From NCBI GenBank assembly GCA_034112285.1, contig JAWUVP010000044.1, forward strand, positions 1-35,865: a stretch of 35,865 nt of DNA, given 5' to 3'. The notes below the pieces were generated by a model. That model searched no databases. It saw only the letters and a list, made by a program, of their open reading frames with translations, and had not been told where the DNA came from. This document shows, in pieces, positions 26,166 through 34,858 of this stretch. The position numbers were made by a program, and so were the translations under genes. Position 1 is the first letter of the stretch. Each line of letters opens with the position of its first letter. Source of the DNA: JAWUVP01 sp034112285. GTDB taxonomy: Bacteria; Pseudomonadota; Gammaproteobacteria; JABDGN01.

Positions 26166-27053
26166 TTACAGCGTTTGATACCAATCAACTAAGGCTGCGG
26201 CCAGCTCATGCGGATGGGTTTCTTGAGCGTAATGCAATGCATCATCAATCTCTATCACCGCTAAGTTGGGCAAGTTTTCTTTCGCCCACACAATCGTTTC
26301 AATTGAGGTGTTGTAACCTGGCATGGCGTAGAGCATTAGTTTAGGAATATCAGATGTTTCTAATTGTTTAGAATAGGTTCTCATCAATTCAACCACTTTT
26401 TCAGATTCAGGGCCACCTGGCAGCTCTTGCAAATATTGCCAAATAGGCTTTGCACTACCTGGCGTTTGGAATGGTAATTGATAAGCCGTTAACTCTTCGG
26501 GTAACAAAGTCCGCATGACGCCGGCAGGCATCACCTTATTAACATAATAATTACTATTAGAAATCACATCTTGCCCACCGTCCGCTAGCTCTAGTACCGA
26601 GGCGCGCTGCTGCATAGGCAGTGCAATCATGTCTTGCTGTTCTAATGGACGCACGTAGGCTTCTAAAAAAGCTAAGCCTTTGATGTTTTCAGGGTGACGC
26701 ATAGCATAATGAAAACCTACCACAGAGCCCCAGCCATGCATGACTAAGGTGATGTTTTCCAGGCCTAATGCCTCAATAAAAGCTTCAATATAATTGATGT
26801 GGTCAAAAACACTGAAATCGATGTCGGGTTTATCTGATAGCCCCATACCTATAAAATCGGGGGCGATGCAATGCCCAGATGCCGCCAATTTCGGCATAAT
26901 GTTACGCCAGATATAGCTCCAGGTAGGAATGCCATGCAAAAACAGGATAGGATCGCCCTCTCCTGTTTGCACATAGTGTATGTTTGCACCCAATACTTCA
27001 AGGTATTGGCTATCTAATTTGTCGTAGTCTGCTAAGACAACATGCTTAGTCAT
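26166..27053 (-). CDS. Haloalkane-dehalogenase-like alpha/beta hydrolase lacking the nucleophile
   Basis: A 295-residue alpha/beta hydrolase, the length of DhaA or LinB. FLHGIPTWSYIWRNI, PDFIGMGLSDKP, LVMHGWGSVVGF, LAFLEAYVRP and DDALHYAQETHP align with haloalkane dehalogenases. In those enzymes the nucleophile elbow is HDWGS with a catalytic Asp; here it is HGWGS, with Gly107 (codon GGC, 26733-26735). The halide-binding Asn after the HG motif is Ile42. Catalytic His (LHYAQE), Glu131 and Trp108 are kept. So the fold and pocket persist but the classical dehalogenase chemistry is not possible. It is 46 nt downstream of the GDH gene. Confidence 0.85.
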   Translation of the reverse strand: MTKHVVLADYDKLDSQYLEVLGANIHYVQTGEGDPILFLHGIPTWSYIWRNIMPKLAASGHCIAPDFIGMGLSDKPDIDFSVFDHINYIEAFIEALGLENITLVMHGWGSVVGFHYAMRHPENIKGLAFLEAYVRPLEQQDMIALPMQQRASVLELADGGQDVISNSNYYVNKVMPAGVMRTLLPEELTAYQLPFQTPGSAKPIWQYLQELPGGPESEKVVELMRTYSKQLETSDIPKLMLYAMPGYNTSIETIVWAKENLPNLAVIEIDDALHYAQETHPHELAAALVDWYQTL

Positions 27054-27099
27054 TGCTTTAATCCCAGTGATATTTGTTGTGCAATTCTAACGGTTACCT

Positions 27100-30000
27100 C
27101 TAGCGACTGCAAGCCTGTGCGAAATCATTTAACTCACGCAAGCCCACAAATAGCATAACCGGCGAAATAGACTTACTCGTCTGCATGTTGTGCAACAGTT
27201 TATCCCACTTAATTAGCATATGCTGGTTGTCGTCACGCCAAACTTGGATTTGTTTATCCATTGATTGACCTTTGCGCTTCATTTTAATGACGCTCAAAGC
27301 AATTTGACGCTGAATGGAATCAATATCATCAAAAATAGCAGCCAAGGCCAAACCTTCCCAATGTGTTTCATTTTTTTGCTTACGTATTTGATAACGCAAC
27401 CAACTTAATTTCAACTGTTGCCCTATCTCTAGATAGATCTCCATTAACGCATTCGCATTCGCTTTCGTTTTATTGGCACCTTCAATCACTTCCATCGCCG
27501 TGAACATCACATCGCAGGAGGCTACTTTTTGTGCTAACTCAGCAGGCACATCGGCACCAATAAATTCATCGTAAGTTTCTAAGAAAAATTCTTTACGCTC
27601 ACCTTGAATAATGCCAGGAACAATACCAAACAATTTATCCACGCCAGGTTTGTAACGCTTGATAAGTTTATCAATAGATAAATCCTCATGATAATGACGA
27701 ATTAACCAGCGACTCGCTCTACGCACCAACTTGCTAACCAGCAATAACATTTGCATTTGCACAGTTGGAGAAATTTTGTGATCTAAAGCTTGGATATCTA
27801 GCCAGATGCCATTCATGCTGAAAATTTCACGGGCTGCAGCGTAGGCTTTAACAAAGTCTGCATAACTCGCACCCGTTTCATGGTACATACGGAAAATAAA
27901 CACCGCTCCCATTTCATTGACTAGGTCGTTGCTCAATTGAGTAGTAATTAATTCACTACGTAAACGATGATTAAGCAATTGTTTTTTATAACGTGTTTGT
28001 AGGCGTTTTGGAAAAGCGCTGAACAAATAGCGTTGCATCCAGGGGTCTTCAGGCACGTCGGACTCTAACAGGCGTGCTTTAAGAAATATTTTACTATAAG
28101 ACACTAGTACTGAAATTTCAGGGGTGGTTAAACCCAGCCCTTGTTCCTTGCGCTGCCTTAGCACACTGCTGTTTGGCAGAGCTTCTAAATCACGCGTCAT
28201 GACGCCTTTTTCTTCAAGAATTTGTATGAAACGACCATACAAATTAATTTGCTTGATAGCTTGAATACGCGCAAGTTGAATAGCTTGGGTTTGACGATAA
28301 TTATCGTATAAAACCAGCTCTGATACTTCACTGGTCATTTCACGAAGCAATTTATTGCGCGCATTTACCGTTAATTGTTTTTGTTGAACAACATCGTCTA
28401 GTAATATTTTAATATTAACTTCTTTATCAGAGCAATCGACTCCGGCAGAGTTATCAACAAAATCGGTGTACATTTCGCCGCCGTTTAAAGCAAATTCCAT
28501 GCGTGCTTTTTGAGTAAAGCCTAAGTTTCCACCCTCACCCACAATACGACAGCGTAACTGGTCACCATTAATACGCAACACATCATTGGCGCGGTCACCC
28601 ACTTCCATATCTGTTTGATCGGCACCTTTAACATAAGTACCAATGCCGCCATTCCATAATAGGTCAACTTCTGCTTTTAGAATTGCTTTAATTAAATCAT
28701 TGGGCACAATGTGATCTTGCTCAATCCCTAATGCTTCTTTAATTTGCTTATTCAGCTTAATAGATTTGGCGTGACGGGAAAAAATTGCCCCACCCGTTGA
28801 AATAAATTTAGTATCATAATCTTCCCAACTTGAGCGAGGCAGCTTGAACAAACGCGCGCGCTCTTTAAAGCTTGATTTAGCATCAGGATTGGGGTCAATA
28901 AAAATATGCATGTGATTAAAAGCAGCCACTAAACGTATGTGTTTAGAAAGCAACATGCCATTACCAAATACGTCACCCGACATATCGCCAACACCCACAA
29001 CAGTGAAATCAACCTTGTTAATATCCACCCGTAAATTTTGAAAATGTCTTACCACAGAAACCCATGCGCCTTTGGCAGTAATGCCCATTTTTTTATGGTC
29101 ATAACCGGTTTTGCCACCTGATGCAAACGCATCACCTAGCCAAAACCCATTGTCTACAGAAATATCATTTGCTATATCGGAAAAAGTCGCCGTGCCTTTG
29201 TCTGCCGCCACCACTAAATAGGGGTCATCGCCGTCATAATAAATTGTATTATCAGGATGAATTATTTTTTTGCCGTCATAATTGTCGGAAACATCCAGTA
29301 AGCCACGAATAAAACTTTGGTAGCAGGCAATGCCCTCGCCTAATTGCTCTTCGCGGGTAGTAAAGTCTTTCATACGTTTAACATAAAATCCACCTTTTGC
29401 GCCAGCGGGCACAATTAACGAATTTTTAACTTGCTGCGCTTTCATTAAGCCCAACACTTCTGTGCGAAAATCTTCACGTCTATCTGACCAGCGTAAACCA
29501 CCACGGGCAACTTTTCCACAACGTAAATGCACGCCTTCAAATCTAGGCGAATAGACAAAGATTTCATAGGCCGGACGAGGCAACGGTAGCTCAGGAATTT
29601 TTTGCGGATCAAGCTTAATTGATAAATAAGGTTTATTTTTACCCTCAATTAATTGGAAAAAATTTGTGCGTAAAATAGCCTTTATGATGGTTAAGTATAA
29701 ACGGAAGATTTTATCTTCATCTAAGCTGGCCACGTCATTTAATGCCGTGATAATTTTATTTTCTAAACTGGTCACAATCATAACCGAATTGTCACTAAAT
29801 TCTGGTGAAAAACGATTCATAAATAATTCAACCAGCATACGCGCTAAATGTGGGTAATGCCCAAAGGTGCTAGCAATATGTTGCTGGCTATATGGCACAC
29901 CCATTTGACGAATGTATTGCGCTAAAGCACGTAGCAACGTGACTTCTTGCCACGTGAGCTGCGCCAATAAAATCAGGTGGTTAAATTCATCATCTTCTAG

Positions 30001-31935
30001 CTCATTTCTCCAAACTTTAGAGAAAGCTTGCTCAAAATTATGTTTGATATTTATTAAGCTGACCGGTGCTTCAGTGTTGAATTCCATGGAAAAATCACTA
30101 ATCCATACAACAATACTATCTTCACGTTTGATTTCGAAAGGATGCTCGCCAAGAACACGCATGCCCATGTTTTCTAAAATTGGCATCACATCCGATAATG
30201 GCGCAGTGCTATGGAGTTGATAAATTTTAAAATTAAATTCATGTGGCTCAGCATTGAGCGGATGATATAAATTTAAAATAATCGGGCATTCTTCAGTAAG
30301 CTGCTCGATGTGTTTAATATCTCCAACGGCCACAGCCGCCTCATTTATCTCACAATATCCAGCAGGAAACGCTTTGACATAATTATTATGTAAACTTAAC
30401 CCTAGCTCTTCACCATAAAAATCGAGTAAAACCGTTCTTAAATTGTCAGCCCATGAACTAGAAGCAACAATAATTTCATTTTCAATTTTATCGGCATCAT
30501 AGATTGTTTCTACATGTGGGTCGACTCTCACCACATAATGAATTCGCGCTAATATAGAATCACTAAAATACGTATTATACTCGCTCGCGACACCTGACAA
30601 GTTTGACTCGAGAATATCTTGCAGCACCCGACGCAGTTGATTGGTAAAACGGTAAACTGGTATGTAGACATAGCAAGAAAAATAACGTCCATAAACATCA
30701 CGACGCATAAACAAACGCACCTTGTTACGCTCTTGCATGTTAAACACGCCTAAAGCAATGTCTTGTAACTCATCAACGTCACCTTGGAACAAGTCATTAC
30801 GTGGCAATGTTTCTAAAATATTTAACAGCGCTTTTTGTGCATGGCTGCTTTTCAACAAGCCCGAACCCTGCATTATTTTTGCAACTTTCAAGCGAAAATA
30901 AGGGATCATTTGGGCAGAACTACTGTAAGCCGAAGACGTAAATAAGCCAACAAACCTACGCTCACCTATCAATTTCCCCTTGGCATTAAAACGTTTTACA
31001 CCGATATAATCTGTGAAAATCGGTCTATGCACAGTTGACATGGTATTTGTTTTGGCAATAATCAAGGCTTCAGGTGACATCATCAAATCAATAGCAGCTT
31101 GCGTCATGTCGGTAAACTTACGAAATTTATTGGTTGCACTGGTGGCGCGCAGCACGCCCAAGCCTGTTTTGGGAAGCATTTTTAAGGCGTTCGCATCATT
31201 ACGCTTTACTAAGTCGTAATCACGGCAGCCTAAAAAGGTAAAGTTGTTATTACTTAGCCAATGTAAAAAATCAAGGCTTTCTTTCACTTCACTATTGGTT
31301 AGGGCCGGAGGATTTATTTCTAATTCATGAATAGATTCTTTAACTTTTTCACACATTGTTGGCCAATCTTGTACAGCGGCTTGCACATCTAGCAGCACCT
31401 TATGCAGCCCTTCTTCTAATTCTTTTAAAAAGGCTAAGTTTGTATTTCGATCTATTTCAATGTGAATAGGCGCTTCAGATTCACCTTTATCTCTGCTGGT
31501 GCCCCACGGTAAAATTTCGGTAACATTTGATTTTTTGTCACGTAACAAACGCATGCCGCCCACGTGAACAATAAAGTGAATGCCCAACGCCAAACGGTTA
31601 ACTTCCATACGCGCACTATCAACTAAAAAGGGCATATCATCGGTAGAGATTTCAATAACAGTATGCGGCGAAGTCCAACCATTTTCTTCAAATGTTGGGT
31701 TATAAACACGAACCCGAATTTCGTCTTCGGTGCGGCCTTGGGTTAACTTCCACTGCGAAACAATTAAACCTGCCCAGTCATGAATAGAATGTTCGCGAAC
31801 ATCTTCATAAGAAAGCAGATGAAGTAATTGATGAATGAAGGGGATAATAATTTCTTGCTGTTTGCTCGGTAACAGTTTTTTCACCTCCGTCACAATTTTG
31901 CTAATAACTGCTTTTCTTCCTTGCTTATCTGCCAT
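27100..31935 (-). CDS. NAD-specific glutamate dehydrogenase, large (180 kDa) class
   Basis: A 1611-residue catabolic GDH converting glutamate to 2-oxoglutarate and ammonia. The N-terminal third (HIVHVGGMRLLRDKK, STVHRPIFTDYIGVKRF) is the regulatory region of the class, including ACT-like segments. The dehydrogenase core carries GGLRWSDRREDFRTE and VPAGAKGGFYVK, with the catalytic lysine at 847. GDMSGDVFGNGMLLS and IVGEGGNLGFTQKAR are the nucleotide-binding blocks. The C-terminal helical domain follows. Allosteric control is usual in the class. It suits an organism that feeds on amino acids. The gene reads through without interruption. Confidence 0.95.
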   Translation of the reverse strand: MADKQGRKAVISKIVTEVKKLLPSKQQEIIIPFIHQLLHLLSYEDVREHSIHDWAGLIVSQWKLTQGRTEDEIRVRVYNPTFEENGWTSPHTVIEISTDDMPFLVDSARMEVNRLALGIHFIVHVGGMRLLRDKKSNVTEILPWGTSRDKGESEAPIHIEIDRNTNLAFLKELEEGLHKVLLDVQAAVQDWPTMCEKVKESIHELEINPPALTNSEVKESLDFLHWLSNNNFTFLGCRDYDLVKRNDANALKMLPKTGLGVLRATSATNKFRKFTDMTQAAIDLMMSPEALIIAKTNTMSTVHRPIFTDYIGVKRFNAKGKLIGERRFVGLFTSSAYSSSAQMIPYFRLKVAKIMQGSGLLKSSHAQKALLNILETLPRNDLFQGDVDELQDIALGVFNMQERNKVRLFMRRDVYGRYFSCYVYIPVYRFTNQLRRVLQDILESNLSGVASEYNTYFSDSILARIHYVVRVDPHVETIYDADKIENEIIVASSSWADNLRTVLLDFYGEELGLSLHNNYVKAFPAGYCEINEAAVAVGDIKHIEQLTEECPIILNLYHPLNAEPHEFNFKIYQLHSTAPLSDVMPILENMGMRVLGEHPFEIKREDSIVVWISDFSMEFNTEAPVSLINIKHNFEQAFSKVWRNELEDDEFNHLILLAQLTWQEVTLLRALAQYIRQMGVPYSQQHIASTFGHYPHLARMLVELFMNRFSPEFSDNSVMIVTSLENKIITALNDVASLDEDKIFRLYLTIIKAILRTNFFQLIEGKNKPYLSIKLDPQKIPELPLPRPAYEIFVYSPRFEGVHLRCGKVARGGLRWSDRREDFRTEVLGLMKAQQVKNSLIVPAGAKGGFYVKRMKDFTTREEQLGEGIACYQSFIRGLLDVSDNYDGKKIIHPDNTIYYDGDDPYLVVAADKGTATFSDIANDISVDNGFWLGDAFASGGKTGYDHKKMGITAKGAWVSVVRHFQNLRVDINKVDFTVVGVGDMSGDVFGNGMLLSKHIRLVAAFNHMHIFIDPNPDAKSSFKERARLFKLPRSSWEDYDTKFISTGGAIFSRHAKSIKLNKQIKEALGIEQDHIVPNDLIKAILKAEVDLLWNGGIGTYVKGADQTDMEVGDRANDVLRINGDQLRCRIVGEGGNLGFTQKARMEFALNGGEMYTDFVDNSAGVDCSDKEVNIKILLDDVVQQKQLTVNARNKLLREMTSEVSELVLYDNYRQTQAIQLARIQAIKQINLYGRFIQILEEKGVMTRDLEALPNSSVLRQRKEQGLGLTTPEISVLVSYSKIFLKARLLESDVPEDPWMQRYLFSAFPKRLQTRYKKQLLNHRLRSELITTQLSNDLVNEMGAVFIFRMYHETGASYADFVKAYAAAREIFSMNGIWLDIQALDHKISPTVQMQMLLLVSKLVRRASRWLIRHYHEDLSIDKLIKRYKPGVDKLFGIVPGIIQGERKEFFLETYDEFIGADVPAELAQKVASCDVMFTAMEVIEGANKTKANANALMEIYLEIGQQLKLSWLRYQIRKQKNETHWEGLALAAIFDDIDSIQRQIALSVIKMKRKGQSMDKQIQVWRDDNQHMLIKWDKLLHNMQTSKSISPVMLFVGLRELNDFAQACSR

Positions 31936-31991
31936 GCTGCTTTCCCAAAGTGATTGATATCTTAAATTTTACGCTTAACAGTAAAATTAAT

Positions 31992-32636
31992 CTAGTTTTT
32001 TTGCCACGCGCTTTTAGTGCGCAAATAGTTAACGTCGATAGCACTAACAGGCTGCCAAGCATCTTTGTGAGCCGCAATCGTTAGCGCATCTTCTGCTGAA
32101 GGATACAATATATGATAAGCTGTTTGCTGCAATTGCTCAGCATACACTTCCCAAGCATCCCCCACTAAATTCATTGGTTCAATGGGCTTGGGCACCTCAT
32201 TGGGAGCAATTAAACAATCTTGATAATTTGCTTCCATAATGCCTTTTTTCATAGCATAGTGTGCATAATAAATTTGCTGCATGTAAGCATTTACCGCACA
32301 CGTGATCTGTTCAACCTTTAAAATGCGGTGCGCTGTTTGCGCTAAAATTTGCAAACTCGACAAACACATGACCGGTAAGTCTTGCGCCAATCCCAAACCT
32401 TGCACCACACCCATGCCAACACGCAAACCTGTGAAACTACCTGGGCCTGCGGACAAAACTAAACCCTGCAAATCACCCAACGTTAACGAAGCTTGAGCTA
32501 ATAAATTATTAATACTAGGTAGTAACTCAGCAATCTGTTTACGTTGCTCACTAAGCTTAAGCTGCAAGACTTCACCATTATGCGACAGCGCAAGGCTGCC
32601 TTGTGAAGAACTGGTTTCTATTGCTAATAAAGACAT
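31992..32636 (-). CDS. tsaB: tRNA threonylcarbamoyladenosine biosynthesis protein TsaB
   Basis: A 214-residue ASKHA-fold partner of TsaD and TsaE in t6A37 modification. LLAIETSSSQGSLALSHNGE opens the fold and SAGPGSFTGLRVGMGVVQGLGLA is the family signature. The start at 32636 is chosen because the conserved sequence begins at MSLLAIETS; an upstream in-frame codon would overlap the kinase gene. It begins 7 nt after that gene's stop, so the two are co-transcribed. Confidence 0.93.
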   Translation of the reverse strand: MSLLAIETSSSQGSLALSHNGEVLQLKLSEQRKQIAELLPSINNLLAQASLTLGDLQGLVLSAGPGSFTGLRVGMGVVQGLGLAQDLPVMCLSSLQILAQTAHRILKVEQITCAVNAYMQQIYYAHYAMKKGIMEANYQDCLIAPNEVPKPIEPMNLVGDAWEVYAEQLQQTAYHILYPSAEDALTIAAHKDAWQPVSAIDVNYLRTKSAWQKN

Positions 32637-32643
32637 ATAGAGC

Positions 32644-33846
32644 TTAACTAGCCTCTGCTGGCATAGTAACAATAAACGTAGTGCCGACGTCTACTTCACT
32701 TTCAATACGAATAGTGCCGCCGTATTTTTCAACGATTTCTTTAGAAATAGATAAGCCCAAACCGGTGCCAACCCCTTCAGGCTTCGTGGTAAAAAATGGC
32801 TCAAATAATTTATCAATCAGCTCTTGTGGAATACCGCTACCGTTATCTTGAATACTAATAACAACCGTATCGTCTACATGCTTAGTCCCCACTGTTAAGA
32901 TACCTTGCTCATCTATAGCATGGCTAGCATTCACCATTAAATTCATAAATACTTGGCTCAATTGACCCGCATTGCAATTAACGAGTGGAATATCTGTTAA
33001 TTCTTTATTTAAAGTACACTTGTACTTAAGCTCATTCCAAATGATTTTAATTGATTGTTCAATGGTTTTATTGATATCGATGGGAGCAATTTTTTCATTG
33101 TCTGAGTGGGCATAAGATTTCAAGCTTGCCACAATGTCACGAATTCGCTCAAGGCCGTCAATAGATTCAACCACGATGTCATTCATATCTTCCATCATGA
33201 AATCAACCTTTAACTTTTTCTTTACTTCTATTAAGCTTTCCTTGGCTGAGTTAACATCCTCAACAGCCTCAGCCACGACGACCTTGTCATAAGCCGATAA
33301 TAATTGGGCAAACTGTGCCAGATAATTCTTCATGGCGTTAATATTACCCATAACAAAAGCTACTGGGCTATTCACTTCATGAATAATGCCTACCGCCAAT
33401 TCACCCACGGTGGAGAGTTTGCTAATGTGTGCATGATCAGAAGCCTCGGCTTCTTTTCGTTCTTTAAATTTCTTTGAAATGTTTACCGCGCGCCGCACTG
33501 CTTCTAATAAGGCGTCTTCTTCACAGGGTTTAGAGAGAAAATCGACCGCTCCACGACGCAAGCCTTCCACAACCGTGTCTTGATCACCATGACCAGTGAG
33601 TAAAATAACATTCACGTCTTTGTCTTCACGAATGGCTCTAACTTTTTTTAAAAAGGACAAGCCATCCTCGCCGGGCATGCGCACATCGCTAAGGATAACC
33701 TTGGGGAAAAATGTTTCGAGTTTGATGAGTGCTTCAGCAACAGACTCTGCTGTTTCCACATTATCGTATTCATCTTCTAAGATTTGAGCAAGTAGCATTC
33801 GAGCATCGGCTTCATCATCAACAATTAGTATCGGCGTATCATCCAT
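32644..33846 (-). CDS. Receiver-domain histidine kinase (REC-DHp-HATPase)
   Basis: 400 residues. Residues 1-125 form a receiver domain: Asp10, Asp11, phosphoacceptor Asp54 (LSDVRMP), Thr84 and Lys106 (SKP). Residues 140-260 form a DHp helix pair with His156 (IIHEVNSP). The rest is a HATPase domain with N box NLMVNASHAI, G1 DNGSGIP and G2 GVGTGLGLSI. There is no membrane segment and no DNA-binding output, so it is a cytosolic kinase receiving phosphoryl groups or signals through its own REC domain. No partner regulator is nearby; tsaB follows in the same transcript. Confidence 0.92.
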   Translation of the reverse strand: MDDTPILIVDDEADARMLLAQILEDEYDNVETAESVAEALIKLETFFPKVILSDVRMPGEDGLSFLKKVRAIREDKDVNVILLTGHGDQDTVVEGLRRGAVDFLSKPCEEDALLEAVRRAVNISKKFKERKEAEASDHAHISKLSTVGELAVGIIHEVNSPVAFVMGNINAMKNYLAQFAQLLSAYDKVVVAEAVEDVNSAKESLIEVKKKLKVDFMMEDMNDIVVESIDGLERIRDIVASLKSYAHSDNEKIAPIDINKTIEQSIKIIWNELKYKCTLNKELTDIPLVNCNAGQLSQVFMNLMVNASHAIDEQGILTVGTKHVDDTVVISIQDNGSGIPQELIDKLFEPFFTTKPEGVGTGLGLSISKEIVEKYGGTIRIESEVDVGTTFIVTMPAEAS

Positions 33847-33880
33847 AACTTTTCCGAGTAGAGTGTATACATTGATTTAA

Positions 33881-33903
33881 AGTATAGCTTAACATGCTGT
33901 TAA
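33881..33903 (-). promoter_or_regulatory. Operator-like palindrome with -10 box upstream of the kinase gene
   Basis: TTAACATGCTGTTAA (33889-33903) is a perfect 6-bp inverted repeat around TGC. On the minus strand it is followed within a few bases by TATACT (complement of 33881-33886), a good -10 box, 34 nt before the start codon. A regulator bound there would cover the spacer and block transcription. Confidence 0.35.
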
Positions 33904-34104
33904 AGCTACAATAATTGTTACAGCGGTAAATTTTTGCACACATCCAGCTCTCACAGCTTCACCCGCCAGATTTTGGCAAAGAAATTAAAACGCATGGCTC
34001 TACTCACAGCTTGCTGTTTACGCCACTTACCCCTCAAAGATCCAGGCAAAACCTCAGCCTGAACCGCTTTTATGAAAGTAATCAATGATTTGTGCAGCAA
34101 ACAC

Positions 34105-34132
34105 TTGACAGTTCAGCTTTGCGCGCTAGAAT
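34105..34132 (+). promoter_or_regulatory. Strong sigma-70 promoter of the tRNA cluster
   Basis: Consensus -35 TTGACA (34105-34110), 16-nt spacer, -10 TAGAAT (34127-34132), then GC-rich GCGCTC at the discriminator, as in stringently controlled stable-RNA promoters. tRNA-Gly begins 17 nt later. Confidence 0.75.
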
Positions 34133-34148
34133 ATGCGCTCTTGTTAAT

Positions 34149-34224
34149 GCGGGAATAGCTCAGCTGGTAGAGCACAACCTTGCCAAGGTTGGGGTCGCGA
34201 GTTCGAATCTCGTTTCCCGCTCCA
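34149..34224 (+). tRNA. tRNA-Gly (anticodon GCC)
   Basis: Acceptor GCGGGAA/TTCCCGC, discriminator T and encoded CCA; anticodon loop TTGCCAA; T loop TTCGAAT. First of three tRNAs in the order Gly-Cys-Leu, the same as E. coli glyW-cysT-leuZ. Confidence 0.97.
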
Positions 34225-34309
34225 AGTTTTTAGTGGCAGTGCCACTAATGTTATGTGTAATCTTGTAATGAGTTACGCATATACTTATTAAAGCAATTTA
34301 GTAAGCGTT

Positions 34310-34383
34310 GGCTGGGTGGCAGAGTGGTTATGCAGCGGCCTGCAAAGCCGTGGACGCCGGTTCGATTCCGACCCCAGCCTCCA
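34310..34383 (+). tRNA. tRNA-Cys (anticodon GCA)
   Basis: Acceptor GGCTGGG/CCCAGCC, discriminator T, encoded CCA; anticodon loop CTGCAAA; short D arm with GGTTATGC and T loop TTCGATT. Confidence 0.97.
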
Positions 34384-34394
34384 TTGTTATTGAT

Positions 34395-34481
34395 GCCCGG
34401 GTGGCGAAATTGGTAGACGCAAGGGACTTAAAATCCCTCGGTAGTAATACCGTGCCGGTTCGACTCCGGCCCCGGGCACCA
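34395..34481 (+). tRNA. tRNA-Leu (anticodon UAA)
   Basis: 87 nt with a long variable arm (TCGGTAGTAATACCG region). Acceptor GCCCGGG/CCCGGGC, discriminator A, encoded CCA; anticodon loop CTTAAAA. It is 11 nt after tRNA-Cys. The integrase gene 378 nt downstream makes its 3' end the probable attachment site. Confidence 0.97.
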
Positions 34482-34858
34482 TTCTTTATCTTCTTTATTT
34501 TCAACAACTTAATTATCGGAGACCGTAAAGGCTCTCAAGAACTTTTCCTTCATATTTATAGAAAATGGCACACTCACGGCACAATTCAGAATGAATAATG
34601 ACCGTTTGGCACAGCAAGCCATCACACCACAACCCAATATCTCATCCCCTGATCTACACAGCTAAGGTGCCCTAATCAGCCAAAATTGTGCCGTGGGTGT
34701 GCCTAAAATGTGCCGCCAGTGTGCCATAGTTATGCCTGACAAGCATAAAACCCTATTATTTCAATTGCATAGTGCAATAGAACCAGGGATTATATATCAC
34801 CTGTTGCAATTTATGGTGGCTTATCGTACTATTATGTCACTCATTACTGGCACTGATC
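34482..34858. other. Non-coding attL-like region between tRNA-Leu and integrase
   Basis: About 380 bp with no credible gene. It contains the repeated GGCACA/TGTGCC boxes and should hold the integrase promoter. The outer att half lies beyond the window, so the exact core cannot be set. Confidence 0.5.
34567..34725. repeat. Helically phased TGTGCC/GGCACA box array (integrase arm-site candidate)
   Basis: TGTGCC occurs four times at exact 11-bp spacing (34687, 34698, 34709, 34720). The inverse GGCACA occurs at 34567 and 34578 (also 11 bp apart) and at 34608. The 20-mer GGCACACTCACGGCACAATT (34567-34586) is the reverse complement, with one mismatch, of 34684-34703. This arrangement between an attachment tRNA and int resembles arm-type integrase or excisionase sites. 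Confidence 0.55.

Larger units (their letters stand above)
33847..34148. other. Spacer between the kinase gene and tRNA-Gly
   Basis: Holds a divergent pair of promoters. A 44-codon basic open frame on the minus strand (33951-34085, TTG start) has no ribosome-binding site and is not called. Nothing else is recognised. Confidence 0.5.

Noticed and set aside
33951..34085. 44-codon basic open frame on the minus strand with TTG start
   Set aside because: No ribosome-binding site, no recognised family, and it overlaps nothing but the tRNA promoter region; likely chance.
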